64,000 bases of DNA from JALZVT01 sp039029135 (GTDB lineage Bacteria > Pseudomonadota > Gammaproteobacteria > Pseudomonadales > Azotimanducaceae): NCBI GenBank assembly GCA_039029135.1, contig JBCCGT010000002.1, positions 1 through 64,000 of the forward strand, given 5' to 3'. Below, piece after piece: positions 43,133-52,581 of this stretch; within the stretch, counting starts at the first letter, position 1, and each line of letters begins with the position of its first letter. The notes under the pieces were generated by a model. The model did not search any database, was not told the DNA's origin, and saw only the letters and a program-made list of their open reading frames with translations. Made by a program: the position numbers and the translations under genes.

Positions 43133-44379
43133 GCGATTTCTTTCAAAACGGCATCATCACGACGTTGCACAACCTGCGACATCGAGCGACCGAGGAGCTG
43201 GAGGCGGATCTGAGGCGTTTCGCGAGACGCCGCAAGCTCGCGCTGGTGCTCCCCTGTCTCTATTCCGAACTGGAACGGCCCGCGCTGCGTCACATCGTCG
43301 CAGAGCTCACGCACGCCGACTACATCGAGCACATCGTCATCGGTCTCGATCGCGCGAGCGAGGCAGCGTACCGGCGCGCGCTGCGCTACTTCTCCGAACT
43401 GCCGCAGAGTGTGCACGTGCTGTGGAACGACGGTCCTCGTCTACAGGCCGTCAACGATCGTCTGCGCGAGCTGCAGCTCGCGCCCGAAGAGCGCGGCAAG
43501 GGCTGCAACGTCTGGTACTGCCTCGGCTACGTGCAGGCGCTGCAGGACGTAGACGCGGTGGGACTGCACGACTGCGACATCGTCACCTACGATCGCGGTC
43601 TGGTCGCCCGCCTCATGTACCCCGTCGCACACCCGCAGTTTCGCTACAAATTCGTCAAGGGATTCTACGCGCGCTACGCAGACGGCAAGCTAAACGGGCG
43701 GGTGAGCCGACTGCTGGTCTCGCCGCTGATCCGCGCCATGAAGAGCCTGACAACAGAGAGCCATTACCTCGACTATCTGGACAGCTTCCGCTACCCGCTG
43801 GCCGGCGAGTTCGCGATGAGCGCAGACGTGCTCTACGACCTGCGCATTCCGTCAGACTGGGGGCTGGAGATCGGCCTGCTGAGCGAGATGTACCGCAATC
43901 ACTCGACGAACCGGATCTGCCAGGTCGAAGTGAGCGATACCTACGATCACAAGCACCAGGAGCTGTCGATAGAGGACGCGTCTCGCGGCCTGTCGCGCAT
44001 GAGCCTGGACATTGCAAAGGCGCTGTTTCGCAAGCTTGCCACCCAAGGCGCCATCTTTGATCCGGGGGCGGTCCGCAGCGCGAAAGCCGCCTACTATCGC
44101 ATCGCCCTGGATCTGATTGACTCCTATGCGAACGACGCGCTGATGAACGGGCTGACGCTCGATCGGCATCGCGAGGAGCGCGCCGTAGAGCTGTTTGCCA
44201 CCAATGTGTTGAAGGCCGGCCAGGCGTTTCTCGACGGTGGCGAAGAGAGCGCGTTCATACCGTCGTGGCATCGGGTGGAGAGCGTGTATACAACGATCTT
44301 CGACGATCTGCTGGCCGCCGCCGCCCAGGACGCGGCAGAGTTCGGGAGCGACGAGCCACGCCTGCTGCGTGCCGGTTGA
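43129..44379 (+). CDS. gpgS: Glucosyl-3-phosphoglycerate synthase (GT81)
   Basis: The 416-residue retaining GT-A glycosyltransferase begins 'SDFFQNGIITTLHNL', as GpgS proteins do. It shows 'LVLPCLYSELERPAL' (nucleotide-sugar strand), 'GKGCNVWYCLGY' and the metal-binding D148-C-D150 ('GLHDCDIVTYDR'). It joins glucose from an NDP-glucose to 3-phosphoglycerate. GTG at 43129 has AGGAG 8 bases upstream and overlaps the phosphatase stop; the upstream frame extension is only the shadow of that gene. It is the first enzyme of glucosylglycerate synthesis, a compatible solute used under salt stress or nitrogen limitation. Confidence 0.87.
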   Translation: MSDFFQNGIITTLHNLRHRATEELEADLRRFARRRKLALVLPCLYSELERPALRHIVAELTHADYIEHIVIGLDRASEAAYRRALRYFSELPQSVHVLWNDGPRLQAVNDRLRELQLAPEERGKGCNVWYCLGYVQALQDVDAVGLHDCDIVTYDRGLVARLMYPVAHPQFRYKFVKGFYARYADGKLNGRVSRLLVSPLIRAMKSLTTESHYLDYLDSFRYPLAGEFAMSADVLYDLRIPSDWGLEIGLLSEMYRNHSTNRICQVEVSDTYDHKHQELSIEDASRGLSRMSLDIAKALFRKLATQGAIFDPGAVRSAKAAYYRIALDLIDSYANDALMNGLTLDRHREERAVELFATNVLKAGQAFLDGGEESAFIPSWHRVESVYTTIFDDLLAAAAQDAAEFGSDEPRLLRAG

Positions 44380-44401
44380 CCGAATGCGGTTCCGCGGCGC
44401 G

Positions 44402-46147
44402 CTAGGGCTCCGCAGCCATGAGCCAGAGCGTGGCAAACGGCGGCAACGCCATCTCGATCTCGAGCGACCAGACCGCGCCCGTCAGCCGGTCGACGTAGTT
44501 GCCAGGGGGCATGCCGAGCGTCGCCAGTTCGACGCGCTGCCGCTCGTCACGCACAGAGGCGATGACCCAGAGCGCCGCGCCGGTCGGCGCGTCGCGACGC
44601 AGGGCAATCACGCCAGCAGGGACCTGCAAGAACGCCTGGGGGACCGACGCGGCGAGCGCCGGCAGTTCTGCGCGCACACGCAGCGCGCGCGTGATCGCGT
44701 GCAGGGCGATCGCGCTTATGGAATCGTCGTCGGCCAGTTCGGCGCGCAGCTCGTCGAGGTCCAGATAGCCGCGATTGATCGAGCGCGTGCGTCCGGTGCG
44801 CTCGACGTTCTGCAGATCGTTGGGACGAGCCAACAGGGCCTGCAGATAGATCCCCGGCCAGCCCTGCAGCGCCACCAGCAACTGATGGGCGCCGATGAAC
44901 GCGGGCAGGTTCGAGCGCTCGCCGCCGAACGCAGAAAACAGCGTGATGTTCAGCTCGTAGGGCCGCTCCTGGCCACCGCCCGCGTCGCGCATCGCGACGA
45001 AACCGCCGCGCTCGTGTATCCGACCGACCAGCCGGTCGATGGCGGCGGCCGGCAGCAGCCCTTCGAGCGGCCGCAGTCCGATGCCGTCATGCGAGGCGAT
45101 GAAGTTCATCACGCTGCAGCCGGGCGGTGGCGGTTCGAGGGCCGCGCCCCAGCGGCTGAATGCCGTCGCGTCGCCGAACAGATAGCTGTGGAGCATGAGC
45201 GGCGCAAGCGGAAACTGGTACACGGCGTGGGCCTCGTCACCCGCCCCGAAGTAGCTGATGTTCTCTGCATGCGGAACGTTGGTCTCGGTAATGAGGGTGA
45301 CCGCGACACGCAGACGCTCGAGCAGCACCCGCAGGATCTTCACCACCACGTGGGTCTCCTGCAGGCTCATGCACGACGTGCCGAGGCGCTTCCACAGAAA
45401 CGCAACGGCGTCGAGCCGCACCAGCCGGGCGCCGCGCTCGACGTAGAACAGCAGGATATCGGCCATCTCGAACAGCACGTCCGGATTGGCGAAATTCAGA
45501 TCGACCTGGTCCGCGCTGAAGGTGGTCCAGACGTGACGTATACCCGCGTAGGTGGGGACGTTGGTGACGACGGGCGAGCTGCGCGGTCGCACGACGCGCG
45601 ACGTGTCAGAGCCTTCGCTGAGCGTGATGAAGTAATGGCGGCCGGGATCGCGTCCAGAGACAAAATCGGCAAACCACAGGTGTTCGCGCGAGCAGTGGTT
45701 GAGAACGAGGTCGAACATCGGCTCGTAGTCGCGAGCAATCTCCTCGATGTGACCCCAGCCGCCGAGGGCGTGATCCACGCGACGATAGTCGACGACGGCA
45801 AATCCGTCGTCGGAGGAAGACGGAAAGAACGGCAGCAGGTGCAGTCTTCCGAAGGCATCGCCGACGTGCTCGCGCAGAAACGCCTGCAGCGCAGCCAGCG
45901 GCGCCGTGTCCTTCGCGCGCACGCTGTCCCCATACAGAATCAACATCGCATCGCCCCGACCGGACGGCGCGCCAGACGCGCCGTCGACGAGCACCGCGTT
46001 GGCCGCGCTCACTCGGCACTCCAGCCGCGTGGCGAGGTCCCGCGCATCTTCGGCTGGGTAAAGCAAACCCAGGAGCGGCAGCAGCGATTGTGCCCCGCTC
46101 GGTTGGGCCGCGGCCGTGGCGTCTATCGCAGTGTCCTTCAAGCCCAT
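44402..46147 (-). CDS. GH13_18 sugar phosphorylase, probable glucosylglycerate phosphorylase
   Basis: The 581-residue GH13 protein of the sucrose-phosphorylase group has catalytic nucleophile Asp246 ('RLVRLDAVAFLWKRLGT') and acid/base Glu288 ('LITETNVPHAENISYFG'), plus 'NFIASHDGIGLRP' with the transition-state Asp. Known members cleave sucrose, glucosylglycerol or glucosylglycerate with phosphate to glucose-1-phosphate. Its place between gpgS and a symporter argues for glucosylglycerate. ATG 46147 gives the family start; an extension to 46204 is unsupported. It is convergent with gpgS (22 bases apart) and divergent from the symporter. Confidence 0.8.
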   Translation of the reverse strand: MGLKDTAIDATAAAQPSGAQSLLPLLGLLYPAEDARDLATRLECRVSAANAVLVDGASGAPSGRGDAMLILYGDSVRAKDTAPLAALQAFLREHVGDAFGRLHLLPFFPSSSDDGFAVVDYRRVDHALGGWGHIEEIARDYEPMFDLVLNHCSREHLWFADFVSGRDPGRHYFITLSEGSDTSRVVRPRSSPVVTNVPTYAGIRHVWTTFSADQVDLNFANPDVLFEMADILLFYVERGARLVRLDAVAFLWKRLGTSCMSLQETHVVVKILRVLLERLRVAVTLITETNVPHAENISYFGAGDEAHAVYQFPLAPLMLHSYLFGDATAFSRWGAALEPPPPGCSVMNFIASHDGIGLRPLEGLLPAAAIDRLVGRIHERGGFVAMRDAGGGQERPYELNITLFSAFGGERSNLPAFIGAHQLLVALQGWPGIYLQALLARPNDLQNVERTGRTRSINRGYLDLDELRAELADDDSISAIALHAITRALRVRAELPALAASVPQAFLQVPAGVIALRRDAPTGAALWVIASVRDERQRVELATLGMPPGNYVDRLTGAVWSLEIEMALPPFATLWLMAAEP

Positions 46148-46230
46148 GATCGCAGGTCGCTGTCTGTACGCGGTCGATATTCGTGCCGCCCGATGACGGC
46201 ACACAATACCGCCTTGCAGGAGGCGTGCCG

Positions 46231-47766
46231 ATGACGCCGCTCGATTGGGCGGTGCTCGCGCTCTATCTCGCGAGTCTGCTCATCCTGGCGCTGTATTTGC
46301 GCACGCGACTGCGCGCCGACGACGACTATTTTCTCGGCGGCAGAACAATCAGCGCGGGGGCGCTGGCGACGTCCACCATCGCGACCCAGTGTTCAACGAA
46401 CAGTCTGCTAGGAGCGCCCGCCTTCGTCGGCTTCGCCGCGTCCGGCGGGCTGCTGTGGCTGCAGTACGAGCTGGCGCTGCCGCTCGCTATGCTGGCGCTG
46501 ACGTTTCTGCTCGTGCCCGCGCGCCGCCTGGGCATCGTCTCGATATACGCGTTTTTGGAAGCGCGCGTCGGCAGAGGTCCAAGGCTGCTCGCCAGCGCCA
46601 CCTTCCTGCTGTTTCGCGGGGTGGCGACGGGCGTGACGGTGTACGGCGCGGCGCTGCTGCTGGGCATCCTGCTCGACATCGACTACACCGCGGCCGTGCT
46701 GCTGCTGATGGCCGTCACGCTGGCGTACGACGTGCTGGGCGGCATGCGCGCGGTCGTGGCGAGCGACGTGCTGCAGATGGTCCTGATCGTCGTCGCCGTG
46801 CTCGTGAGTATCGTCATGCTCGCGGCCCAGGGCGCAACGCCATTTGCGGCCGAGCCCGCGCGGCTCGCGGCGCTCGACTTTGGCTGGGGCATGGACGGCG
46901 CCGCCTATGAGTTCTGGCCGATGCTGATCGGTGGTTTCTTTCTCTACTGCGCCTACTACGGCTGCGATCAGAGCCAGGCACAGCGGCTGCTCGCCGGCCG
47001 CAGCGAGGCCGACACGCGCCGCATCCTGCTCTACAACGGCCTGCTGCGCTTTCCGTTGGTGCTGCTGTACTGCCTGCTGGGACTGGCGCTCGCGGCCTAC
47101 GCGACCGGCGCAACCGCCTGGCTCGAGACGCTGCCCACGACCGCCAGCGGCGCGCCGAACTACAACATGGTGTTTCCCGTATACGTGCTACACGCGTTCC
47201 CGAGCGGCCTCACCGGCCTGGTGATGGCGGGAATATTCGCGGCGGCGATGTCCTCGATCGACTCGGCTTTGAACGCGCTGTCGGCCGTAACCCTGCAGGA
47301 TTTCCGCCGTAACGCGGACGCACAGGCGCCGCTGTGGCTGTGTCGGCTGACCACACTCGGCTGGGGTGCGTTCGCCGTCGCGTTCAGCTATCAGATCGAG
47401 TCGATCGCACCGACCGTGTTGGAGGCCATCAACAAGACCGGCTCGCTCGCCAATGGACCGCTGCTCGCCCTGTTTGTCATCGCGCTGCTGATGCCCGGCG
47501 TCGGCCAAAAAACGGCGATCGCGGCCTATGTCGTCGGCTTCATCGCGAACCTGCTGTGCGCCTCGCTCGCTCCCGAGATCAGCTGGCTGTGGTGGAACGC
47601 GCTGGGCTGCGTCGCGGCCGTGGCCGTCGCGGCGCTGATGAGCGGCGCACGCGCAATCGGCGAGCGTGAACTCATTGCGGGTGTTTGGCAGCGTCGCGGC
47701 GCCGCGACGCTGCTGAGTGCGTTCGCCGCCATGTTGGCGATCTGCTGGGGATTTGGCGTGCGCTAG
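46231..47766 (+). CDS. Sodium:solute symporter (SSS family)
   Basis: This 511-residue protein has 13 or so predicted membrane helices, beginning 'MTPLDWAVLALYLASLLILALYL'. SSS hallmarks include 'FLGGRTISAGALATSTIATQCSTNSLLG' (TM1-2, unwound Na+/substrate site), 'GGMRAVVASDVLQMVLIV' and 'MAGIFAAAMSSIDSALNALSAVTLQDF'. It imports an organic solute with sodium. AGGAGG lies 7 bases before ATG 46231. Next to the phosphorylase, likely cargo is glucosylglycerate or a related compatible solute; this is inferred from context. Confidence 0.88.
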   Translation: MTPLDWAVLALYLASLLILALYLRTRLRADDDYFLGGRTISAGALATSTIATQCSTNSLLGAPAFVGFAASGGLLWLQYELALPLAMLALTFLLVPARRLGIVSIYAFLEARVGRGPRLLASATFLLFRGVATGVTVYGAALLLGILLDIDYTAAVLLLMAVTLAYDVLGGMRAVVASDVLQMVLIVVAVLVSIVMLAAQGATPFAAEPARLAALDFGWGMDGAAYEFWPMLIGGFFLYCAYYGCDQSQAQRLLAGRSEADTRRILLYNGLLRFPLVLLYCLLGLALAAYATGATAWLETLPTTASGAPNYNMVFPVYVLHAFPSGLTGLVMAGIFAAAMSSIDSALNALSAVTLQDFRRNADAQAPLWLCRLTTLGWGAFAVAFSYQIESIAPTVLEAINKTGSLANGPLLALFVIALLMPGVGQKTAIAAYVVGFIANLLCASLAPEISWLWWNALGCVAAVAVAALMSGARAIGERELIAGVWQRRGAATLLSAFAAMLAICWGFGVR

Positions 47767-47778
47767 CCGAATCGCGCC

Positions 47779-48189
47779 TCAGTTCTGCGCCGTCAGCGCC
47801 ACCGGCACGGCCTCGGCGTCTGGTCCCATCAGCACGGCCAGGGTCGCGTCGGCCCAACCGTACTTGGCCCGTCGAAGCTCGTCGTAGCGGTCGCGCGACT
47901 CCGGAGCGACCGCAGCCCCATAGGTGCGCAGCTCGCCCTCGCGCGTCAAGCGAACGGTGGGATTGCTGGCAAGCCGCTGCATCCAATACGCGTCCGCCTG
48001 GCCGTGCTTGATGAGCGCGCGATCGCCGTCGTCGACGATCCAGAGCCTGATCTCGTCAACGGAACCGTCCGCGGCCGGGCGCTGCAGAACAACGATCTCA
48101 CCGCCCAACTCGCTGACCGCGAAAATGACGCCGGTATATAGGACCCCGATCAAGGCGACGCCGATGAGGATTCTGACGAGTATGCGCAT
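47779..48189 (-). CDS. Membrane-anchored DUF385/deazaflavin nitroreductase-like small protein
   Basis: The 136-residue protein has one N-terminal membrane helix ('ILVRILIGVALIGVLYTGVIFAV'), then a split-barrel-like domain with 'VDEIRLWIVDDGDRALIKHGQADAYWMQRLASNPTVRLTREGE'. The 'W...RL..NP.V.L' pattern is that of the Ddn/PNPOx-like nitroreductase group. It may bind flavin or F420, but F420 genes are not seen in the window. Function is unclear. Confidence 0.6.
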   Translation of the reverse strand: MRILVRILIGVALIGVLYTGVIFAVSELGGEIVVLQRPAADGSVDEIRLWIVDDGDRALIKHGQADAYWMQRLASNPTVRLTREGELRTYGAAVAPESRDRYDELRRAKYGWADATLAVLMGPDAEAVPVALTAQN

Positions 48190-48299
48190 TCCGTAACTCT
48201 CCGTTGCTGCCGGGAAGCCGCGCCCAAACGGTTTTACCCGCCGCCGAGTCTACAAGCGCCGGTGCGCTGTTGTCGCGGCGCGCGGATCGGCGCGAGGGC

Positions 48300-48926
48300 C
48301 TATTCGAACAGCCCCTCGCGCTGCAGGAAGCCGACGACGAGATCGACGCCTTCGCCTGTCTTCAGATTGGTGAACACGGTGTCGCGCTCGCCGCGCTGCC
48401 GGTGCGCATCGGTGCGCATGCGCTCGAGATCGGCACCGACCATCGGCGCCAGGTCGGTCTTGTTGACGATGAGGAGATCGCTCTTCGAGATCGCGGGGCC
48501 GCCCTTGCGCGGCACCTTTTCGCCCCCCGCGACGTCGATGACGTACAGCGTCAGATCGACCAGTTCCGGACTAAAGGTCGCACTCAGATTGTCTCCCCCA
48601 CTCTCCAAGAACAGCAGATCGAGATCGGGGAAGTCCCGCGTGAGCTGCTCGAGCGCGGCCATGTTCATAGAGGCGTCTTCGCGGATTGCGGTGTGCGGGC
48701 AACCGCCCGTTTCGACAGGCCGAATGCGCTCGGCCGGCAGCGCTTGGGTACGCCAGAGAATCTCCGCGTCCTCAGTGGTGTAGATGTCGTTCGTGACGAC
48801 GGCTACGGAATAGCGCGGGTGTAGCGCACGGCATAGCCGCTCGACCAGGGTCGTCTTACCCGCCCCTACGGGCCCGCCAATACCGATGCGGCAGGGTTCT
48901 TTCACGAACGGTTCTCCGGCTACCAA
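48300..48926 (-). CDS. ureG: Urease accessory GTPase UreG
   Basis: The 208-residue SIMIBI-class GTPase has P-loop 'GIGGPVGAGKTTL' (residues ~15-27), 'VVTNDIYTTEDAEIL', the metal-binding Cys-Pro-His in 'TGGCPHTAIREDASMN', 'LLFLESGGDNLSATFSPELVDLTLYVIDVA' and 'IVNKTDLAPMVG'. It powers nickel transfer to apo-urease with UreE, UreF and UreD. It is the last gene of the operon, 3 bases after ureF. Confidence 0.96.
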   Translation of the reverse strand: MVAGEPFVKEPCRIGIGGPVGAGKTTLVERLCRALHPRYSVAVVTNDIYTTEDAEILWRTQALPAERIRPVETGGCPHTAIREDASMNMAALEQLTRDFPDLDLLFLESGGDNLSATFSPELVDLTLYVIDVAGGEKVPRKGGPAISKSDLLIVNKTDLAPMVGADLERMRTDAHRQRGERDTVFTNLKTGEGVDLVVGFLQREGLFE

Positions 48927-48929
48927 AAG

Positions 48930-49652
48930 CTAAGAGCGGAACAGGCGCGACGGCTGGGATTCGTGCGCCGCTGACATTAGCAGCAGACCGACGGTGTTGG
49001 CACCGAGTTCCTCATCGCCAAGCGCGCGCGCCGCAGCCACCACGGCCTCTATGTCACCGGCTACCTGGGTCAGCATGGCTTGCGCTTCAAGGTGCCCGAG
49101 CGGCACCAGCTTGGTGGCGGCCAGCGTAATGTTTTCCAGCCACGCCCAGGCGTAGCCGGCAAGCGCCGCATCGCGATCTATGCCCGTGCGCTCGGCGAGC
49201 ACGCCGAAACAGGCCGCATAGGATGCGATGCCTCGCGGCAAATCTGCCTGTGTCGCCGCGGCCCAGCGAACCAGAGCGGCGCCCATGTCCAGTTCCTCGC
49301 GCCGCAGCTCTGCGGTCTCACGATAGGCGATGCTCCGATCGTCCCAGCGGTGCACCGCGTCCAGATCGTTGCGGGCGCTGGCCCGCATCACGCGATCGAT
49401 CAGCGGCAGATCGAGGCTGCCGATGCCGTGGCGCAACACGCCCAGCAGCCAGTCCTGCGCGCTCGCGCGGTCCGTTATCGCGTCGCGCGCAACGGCCGTC
49501 TCCAAACCCTGCGAATAGTGAAAGGCGCCGACCGGCAGCGCTGCAGAAATCAGCCGCCAGAAGGTCCAGGAACGCGCGCCGAGCGCGCGCCCGCCAATCC
49601 CGTCCGACTGCCCGGCGCCGGATGCCGGCAACGCGCTAGTGCCGGTGCTCAT
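48930..49652 (-). CDS. ureF: Urease accessory protein UreF
   Basis: The 240-residue, all-helical protein shows the UreF start of the conserved core 'WRLISAALPVGAFHYSQGLETAVARD', then 'RETAELRREELDMGAALVRW' and 'YAWAWLENITLAATKLVPLGHLEAQAML'. UreF gates UreG GTP hydrolysis in the UreDFG-urease complex. ATG 49652 is used: it overlaps the end of ureE by 17 bases; upstream residues are the shadow of ureE. Confidence 0.92.
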   Translation of the reverse strand: MSTGTSALPASGAGQSDGIGGRALGARSWTFWRLISAALPVGAFHYSQGLETAVARDAITDRASAQDWLLGVLRHGIGSLDLPLIDRVMRASARNDLDAVHRWDDRSIAYRETAELRREELDMGAALVRWAAATQADLPRGIASYAACFGVLAERTGIDRDAALAGYAWAWLENITLAATKLVPLGHLEAQAMLTQVAGDIEAVVAAARALGDEELGANTVGLLLMSAAHESQPSRLFRS

Positions 49653-50082
49653 AGGCGCCCGCCTCCGGCTCGAAGGCCACCGACTCGTGAACGATGTCAC
49701 CACCAAGCCCGCGAACCATCTCGTCGAGCACGCGATCGCGCAGATACCGCACCCAGCCGTCACCGACCTGCAGCGCCACGTGGCGATTGCCAAGGTGATA
49801 GGCGATGCGCACCAGATCACTAGCCGCGACCACCGTGCTCACGGCCTCGGCGGCCGCCAGCACGCTGATCCGACGCCCGCTCCGCGAAATGAGCGTATCG
49901 CCGCCGCGCATGACAGCGCCCCGAGGCAGGACAATAGCGATCTCTTCGCCGCTTGCGAGTACGGCGCGCTGACGCGCCTTCTCCCTCTGCGCGTAGCACA
50001 GGGTTACCGCATCCGCACACGGCGTACGTTTGTGGTCGTGGACCCGCTCGACGAAGCGCTCGAGATTGGCGCCGCCGCTCAT
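49636..50082 (-). CDS. ureE: Urease nickel metallochaperone UreE
   Basis: The 148-residue protein has an N-terminal peptide-binding domain and a C-terminal ferredoxin-like nickel domain with 'RIAYHLGNRHVALQVGDGWVRYLRDRVLDEMVRGLG' (metal-site His in 'GNRHV'). The His-rich tail is short ('AYEHRH'), unlike the long tail in Klebsiella. It delivers nickel for urease maturation. It lies 28 bases after ureC and overlaps ureF. Confidence 0.93.
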   Translation of the reverse strand: MSGGANLERFVERVHDHKRTPCADAVTLCYAQREKARQRAVLASGEEIAIVLPRGAVMRGGDTLISRSGRRISVLAAAEAVSTVVAASDLVRIAYHLGNRHVALQVGDGWVRYLRDRVLDEMVRGLGGDIVHESVAFEPEAGAYEHRH

Positions 50083-50110
50083 CGTTTGCCTCCCGAGGCG
50101 CCGCCTGCCA

Positions 50111-51808
50111 TCAGAACAAAAAGTAGCGCTGGGCGAGCGGCAACTCGCTCGCCGGTTCGCAGGTGATACGCGCGCCGTTCACGCGCACCTCATAGGTCTC
50201 GGGATCGACCTCGATATCGGGACAGAAGTCGTTCAACACCATGTCGGCCTTGGTGACGCCGCGACAGCTGCGCACCGGCAGTGCCTGGCGTCCCAGACCA
50301 TAGCCCGCCACCGTTTCAGCAGACGATTGGGACACGAACAAAACGCTGGACGCGTTTAGCGCGCGGCCGAAGGCGCCGAACATCGGCCGATAGTGCACCG
50401 GCTGTGGCGTTGGGATAGAGGCGTTCGGGTCGCCCATGGCAGCGGCTGCGATCGTGCCGCTCTTGAGGACGAGCGCAGGCTTCACGCCGAAGAACGCGGG
50501 CTTCCACAGCACCAGATCGGCGAGCTTGCCAACCTCGATCGAGCCGACGTGCTCGGCGATGCCGTGGGCGATCGCCGGGTTGATCGTGTACTTCGCGATG
50601 TAGCGCCTGATGCGCAAATTGTCAGCACGCGCGCTGTCTTCCGGCAGCGGTCCGCGCTGCACCTTCATCTTGTGCGCCGTCTGCCAGGTGCGCGTCACGA
50701 CTTCGCCGACGCGGCCCATCGCCTGGGAATCCGAGGCGATCATCGAGAAGGCGCCGAGGTCGTGCAGGATGTCCTCTGCGGCGATGGTCTCGCGGCGAAT
50801 GCGCGATTCGGCAAACGCGACATCTTCGGGAATGCTCGGGTCGAGGTGATGACAGACCATCAGCATGTCGAGGTGTTCATCGACAGTGTTGATCGTGTAA
50901 GGCCGCGTCGGATTTGTCGATGAGGGCAGCACGTGCGGCAGCGCGCACGCCTTGATGATGTCTGGCGCGTGGCCGCCGCCCGCGCCTTCCGTGTGATAAG
51001 TGTGAATGGTTCGGCCCTTGAACGCCGCGATGGTGTCCTCGACAAATCCGGACTCGTTGAGCGTATCGGTGTGGATGGCCACCTGTATGTCTTCTGCCTC
51101 GGCGACGCTGAGTGCCGTATCGATCGCCTGGGGCGTCGTGCCCCAGTCTTCGTGCAGCTTCAGACCCATCGCGCCGGCGCGCACCTGTTCGTAAAGCGGC
51201 TCCGCGAGGCTGGCATTGCCCTTGCCGAGGAAGCCCAGATTCATGGGGAACGCCTCGGCTGCCTCCAGCATGCGCTGGATGTGCCAGGCGCCAGGCGTAC
51301 AGGTAGTCGCATTGGTTCCCGTCGCCGGGCCGGTGCCACCACCCAGCATGGTCGTCACGCCCGACATCAGCGCCTCTTCGATCTGCTGCGGGCAGATGAA
51401 ATGGATGTGCGCGTCGATTCCGCCCGCGGTAACGATCTGGCCCTCGCCGGCAATCGCCTCGGTGCCCGGACCGATTACAATGTCTACACCCGGCTGCGTG
51501 TCGGGATTGCCGGCCTTACCGATACCGGCAATGCGGCCGTCCTTGATGCCGATGTCGGCCTTAACGATGCCCCAGTGGTCGACGATGAGGGCGTTGGTAA
51601 TCACGGTGTCGACCGCCTCCCCGCGGCCACGCTGCGACTGGCCCATGCCGTCACGAATGACCTTACCGCCGCCGAACTTCACCTCGTCGCCGTACACCGT
51701 CGCGTCCGACTCGACCTCGAGCACGAGCTCGGTGTCGCCGAGCCGCACGCGATCGCCCGTCGTGGGTCCGAACATGTCGGCATAGGCCCTGCGCGCCATG
51801 CGACTCAT
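50111..51808 (-). CDS. ureC: Urease alpha subunit
   Basis: The 565-residue catalytic subunit has nickel ligands His134 and His136 ('GGIDAHIHFICPQQ'), the carbamylated bridging Lys217 ('GAMGLKLHEDWGTTP'), the His-rich 'RTIHTYHTEGAGGGHAPDIIK' and the flap Cys in 'MLMVCHHLDPSIPEDVAFAESRIR'. Length and residue numbering match classical bacterial UreC. It hydrolyses urea to ammonia and carbamate. Its start overlaps the ureB stop (ATGA). Confidence 0.97.
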   Translation of the reverse strand: MSRMARRAYADMFGPTTGDRVRLGDTELVLEVESDATVYGDEVKFGGGKVIRDGMGQSQRGRGEAVDTVITNALIVDHWGIVKADIGIKDGRIAGIGKAGNPDTQPGVDIVIGPGTEAIAGEGQIVTAGGIDAHIHFICPQQIEEALMSGVTTMLGGGTGPATGTNATTCTPGAWHIQRMLEAAEAFPMNLGFLGKGNASLAEPLYEQVRAGAMGLKLHEDWGTTPQAIDTALSVAEAEDIQVAIHTDTLNESGFVEDTIAAFKGRTIHTYHTEGAGGGHAPDIIKACALPHVLPSSTNPTRPYTINTVDEHLDMLMVCHHLDPSIPEDVAFAESRIRRETIAAEDILHDLGAFSMIASDSQAMGRVGEVVTRTWQTAHKMKVQRGPLPEDSARADNLRIRRYIAKYTINPAIAHGIAEHVGSIEVGKLADLVLWKPAFFGVKPALVLKSGTIAAAAMGDPNASIPTPQPVHYRPMFGAFGRALNASSVLFVSQSSAETVAGYGLGRQALPVRSCRGVTKADMVLNDFCPDIEVDPETYEVRVNGARITCEPASELPLAQRYFLF

Positions 51809-52122
51809 GACTGCGCCTCCAGCGCACCCATGACCGCGCCTGAAAAGCCGTAGACCCTGCGCTCACCGGCGTAGGCAACGAGGCGCACGGTCCGCGTCTG
51901 GCCGGGTTCGAAGCGCACCGCCGTGCCGGCGGGGATGTCGAGCCGAAACCCGCGGCTGCGATCGCGCTCGAAGCGCAGCGCCGGATTGGTCTCAAAGAAG
52001 TGATAGTGCGAACCCACCTGAATCGGCCGGTCACCGCTGTTCGCAACTTCGATTTCGCGCGTTTCGCGTCCCGCGTTGATCTCGATGTCGCCGTCCTCGA
52101 TAAACTGTTCTCCGGGAATCAC
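51805..52122 (-). CDS. ureB: Urease beta subunit
   Basis: The 105-residue protein starts 'MIPGEQFIEDGDIEINAGRETREIEVANSGDRPIQVGSHYHFFETNPALRFERD', the classic UreB sequence, and ends 'RRVYGFSGAVMGALE'. It is a structural subunit of the (alpha-beta-gamma)3 urease. It overlaps ureC by 4 bases. Confidence 0.97.
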   Translation of the reverse strand: MIPGEQFIEDGDIEINAGRETREIEVANSGDRPIQVGSHYHFFETNPALRFERDRSRGFRLDIPAGTAVRFEPGQTRTVRLVAYAGERRVYGFSGAVMGALEAQS

Positions 52123-52163
52123 TCAAGCCTCCTATGACTATGGCAGCGGACGCGGCGGCCGCG

Positions 52164-52466
52164 CTAGACGATCGGATTGTGGACGGTCACGAGCTTGGTG
52201 CCGTCCGGAAACGTGGCCTCGACCTGCACCTCGTGTATGAGGTCGGCGACGCCCTCCATCACCTCCTCGCGTTTGATCACTTCGGTGCCCGCCCCCATCA
52301 GCTCGGCCACGGTGCGACCATCGCGCGCGCCTTCCATGATGAACGCCGAGATCAGTGCGATGCACTCTGGGTAGTTCAGCTTCACGCCGCGGGCGCGCCG
52401 CTTCGCCGCGAGTTCGGCCGCGACGAAGATCAGCAGCTTGTCTTTCTCTCTCGGTGTCAGTTCCAC
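52164..52466 (-). CDS. ureA: Urease gamma subunit
   Basis: The 100-residue protein has the full UreA signature 'ELTPREKDKLLIFVAAELAAKRRARGVKLNYPECIALISAFIMEGARDGRTVAELM' and ends 'FPDGTKLVTVHNPIV'. GTG 52466 with GGGGATG upstream gives the standard 100-residue length; the in-frame extension to 52616 is not part of the family. Between it and ureD is a 115-base gap, so an extra promoter is possible. Confidence 0.96.
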   Translation of the reverse strand: MELTPREKDKLLIFVAAELAAKRRARGVKLNYPECIALISAFIMEGARDGRTVAELMGAGTEVIKREEVMEGVADLIHEVQVEATFPDGTKLVTVHNPIV

Positions 52467-52581
52467 GGCAGCATCCCCATTCCAAATAGCCCAGCGGCGC
52501 GAGTGCAAAGCTCGAACAAAGCACGCGCGGCCCTCACGCAGTTTTGCAGTATTCGTGCCGCCAATTCGGATCCTCGCGGCA

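Noticed and set aside
44237..46234. A 665-codon plus-strand open frame
   Set aside because: It runs antisense through the GH13 phosphorylase and into the end of gpgS; low-complexity Arg/Gln/His composition and no domain.
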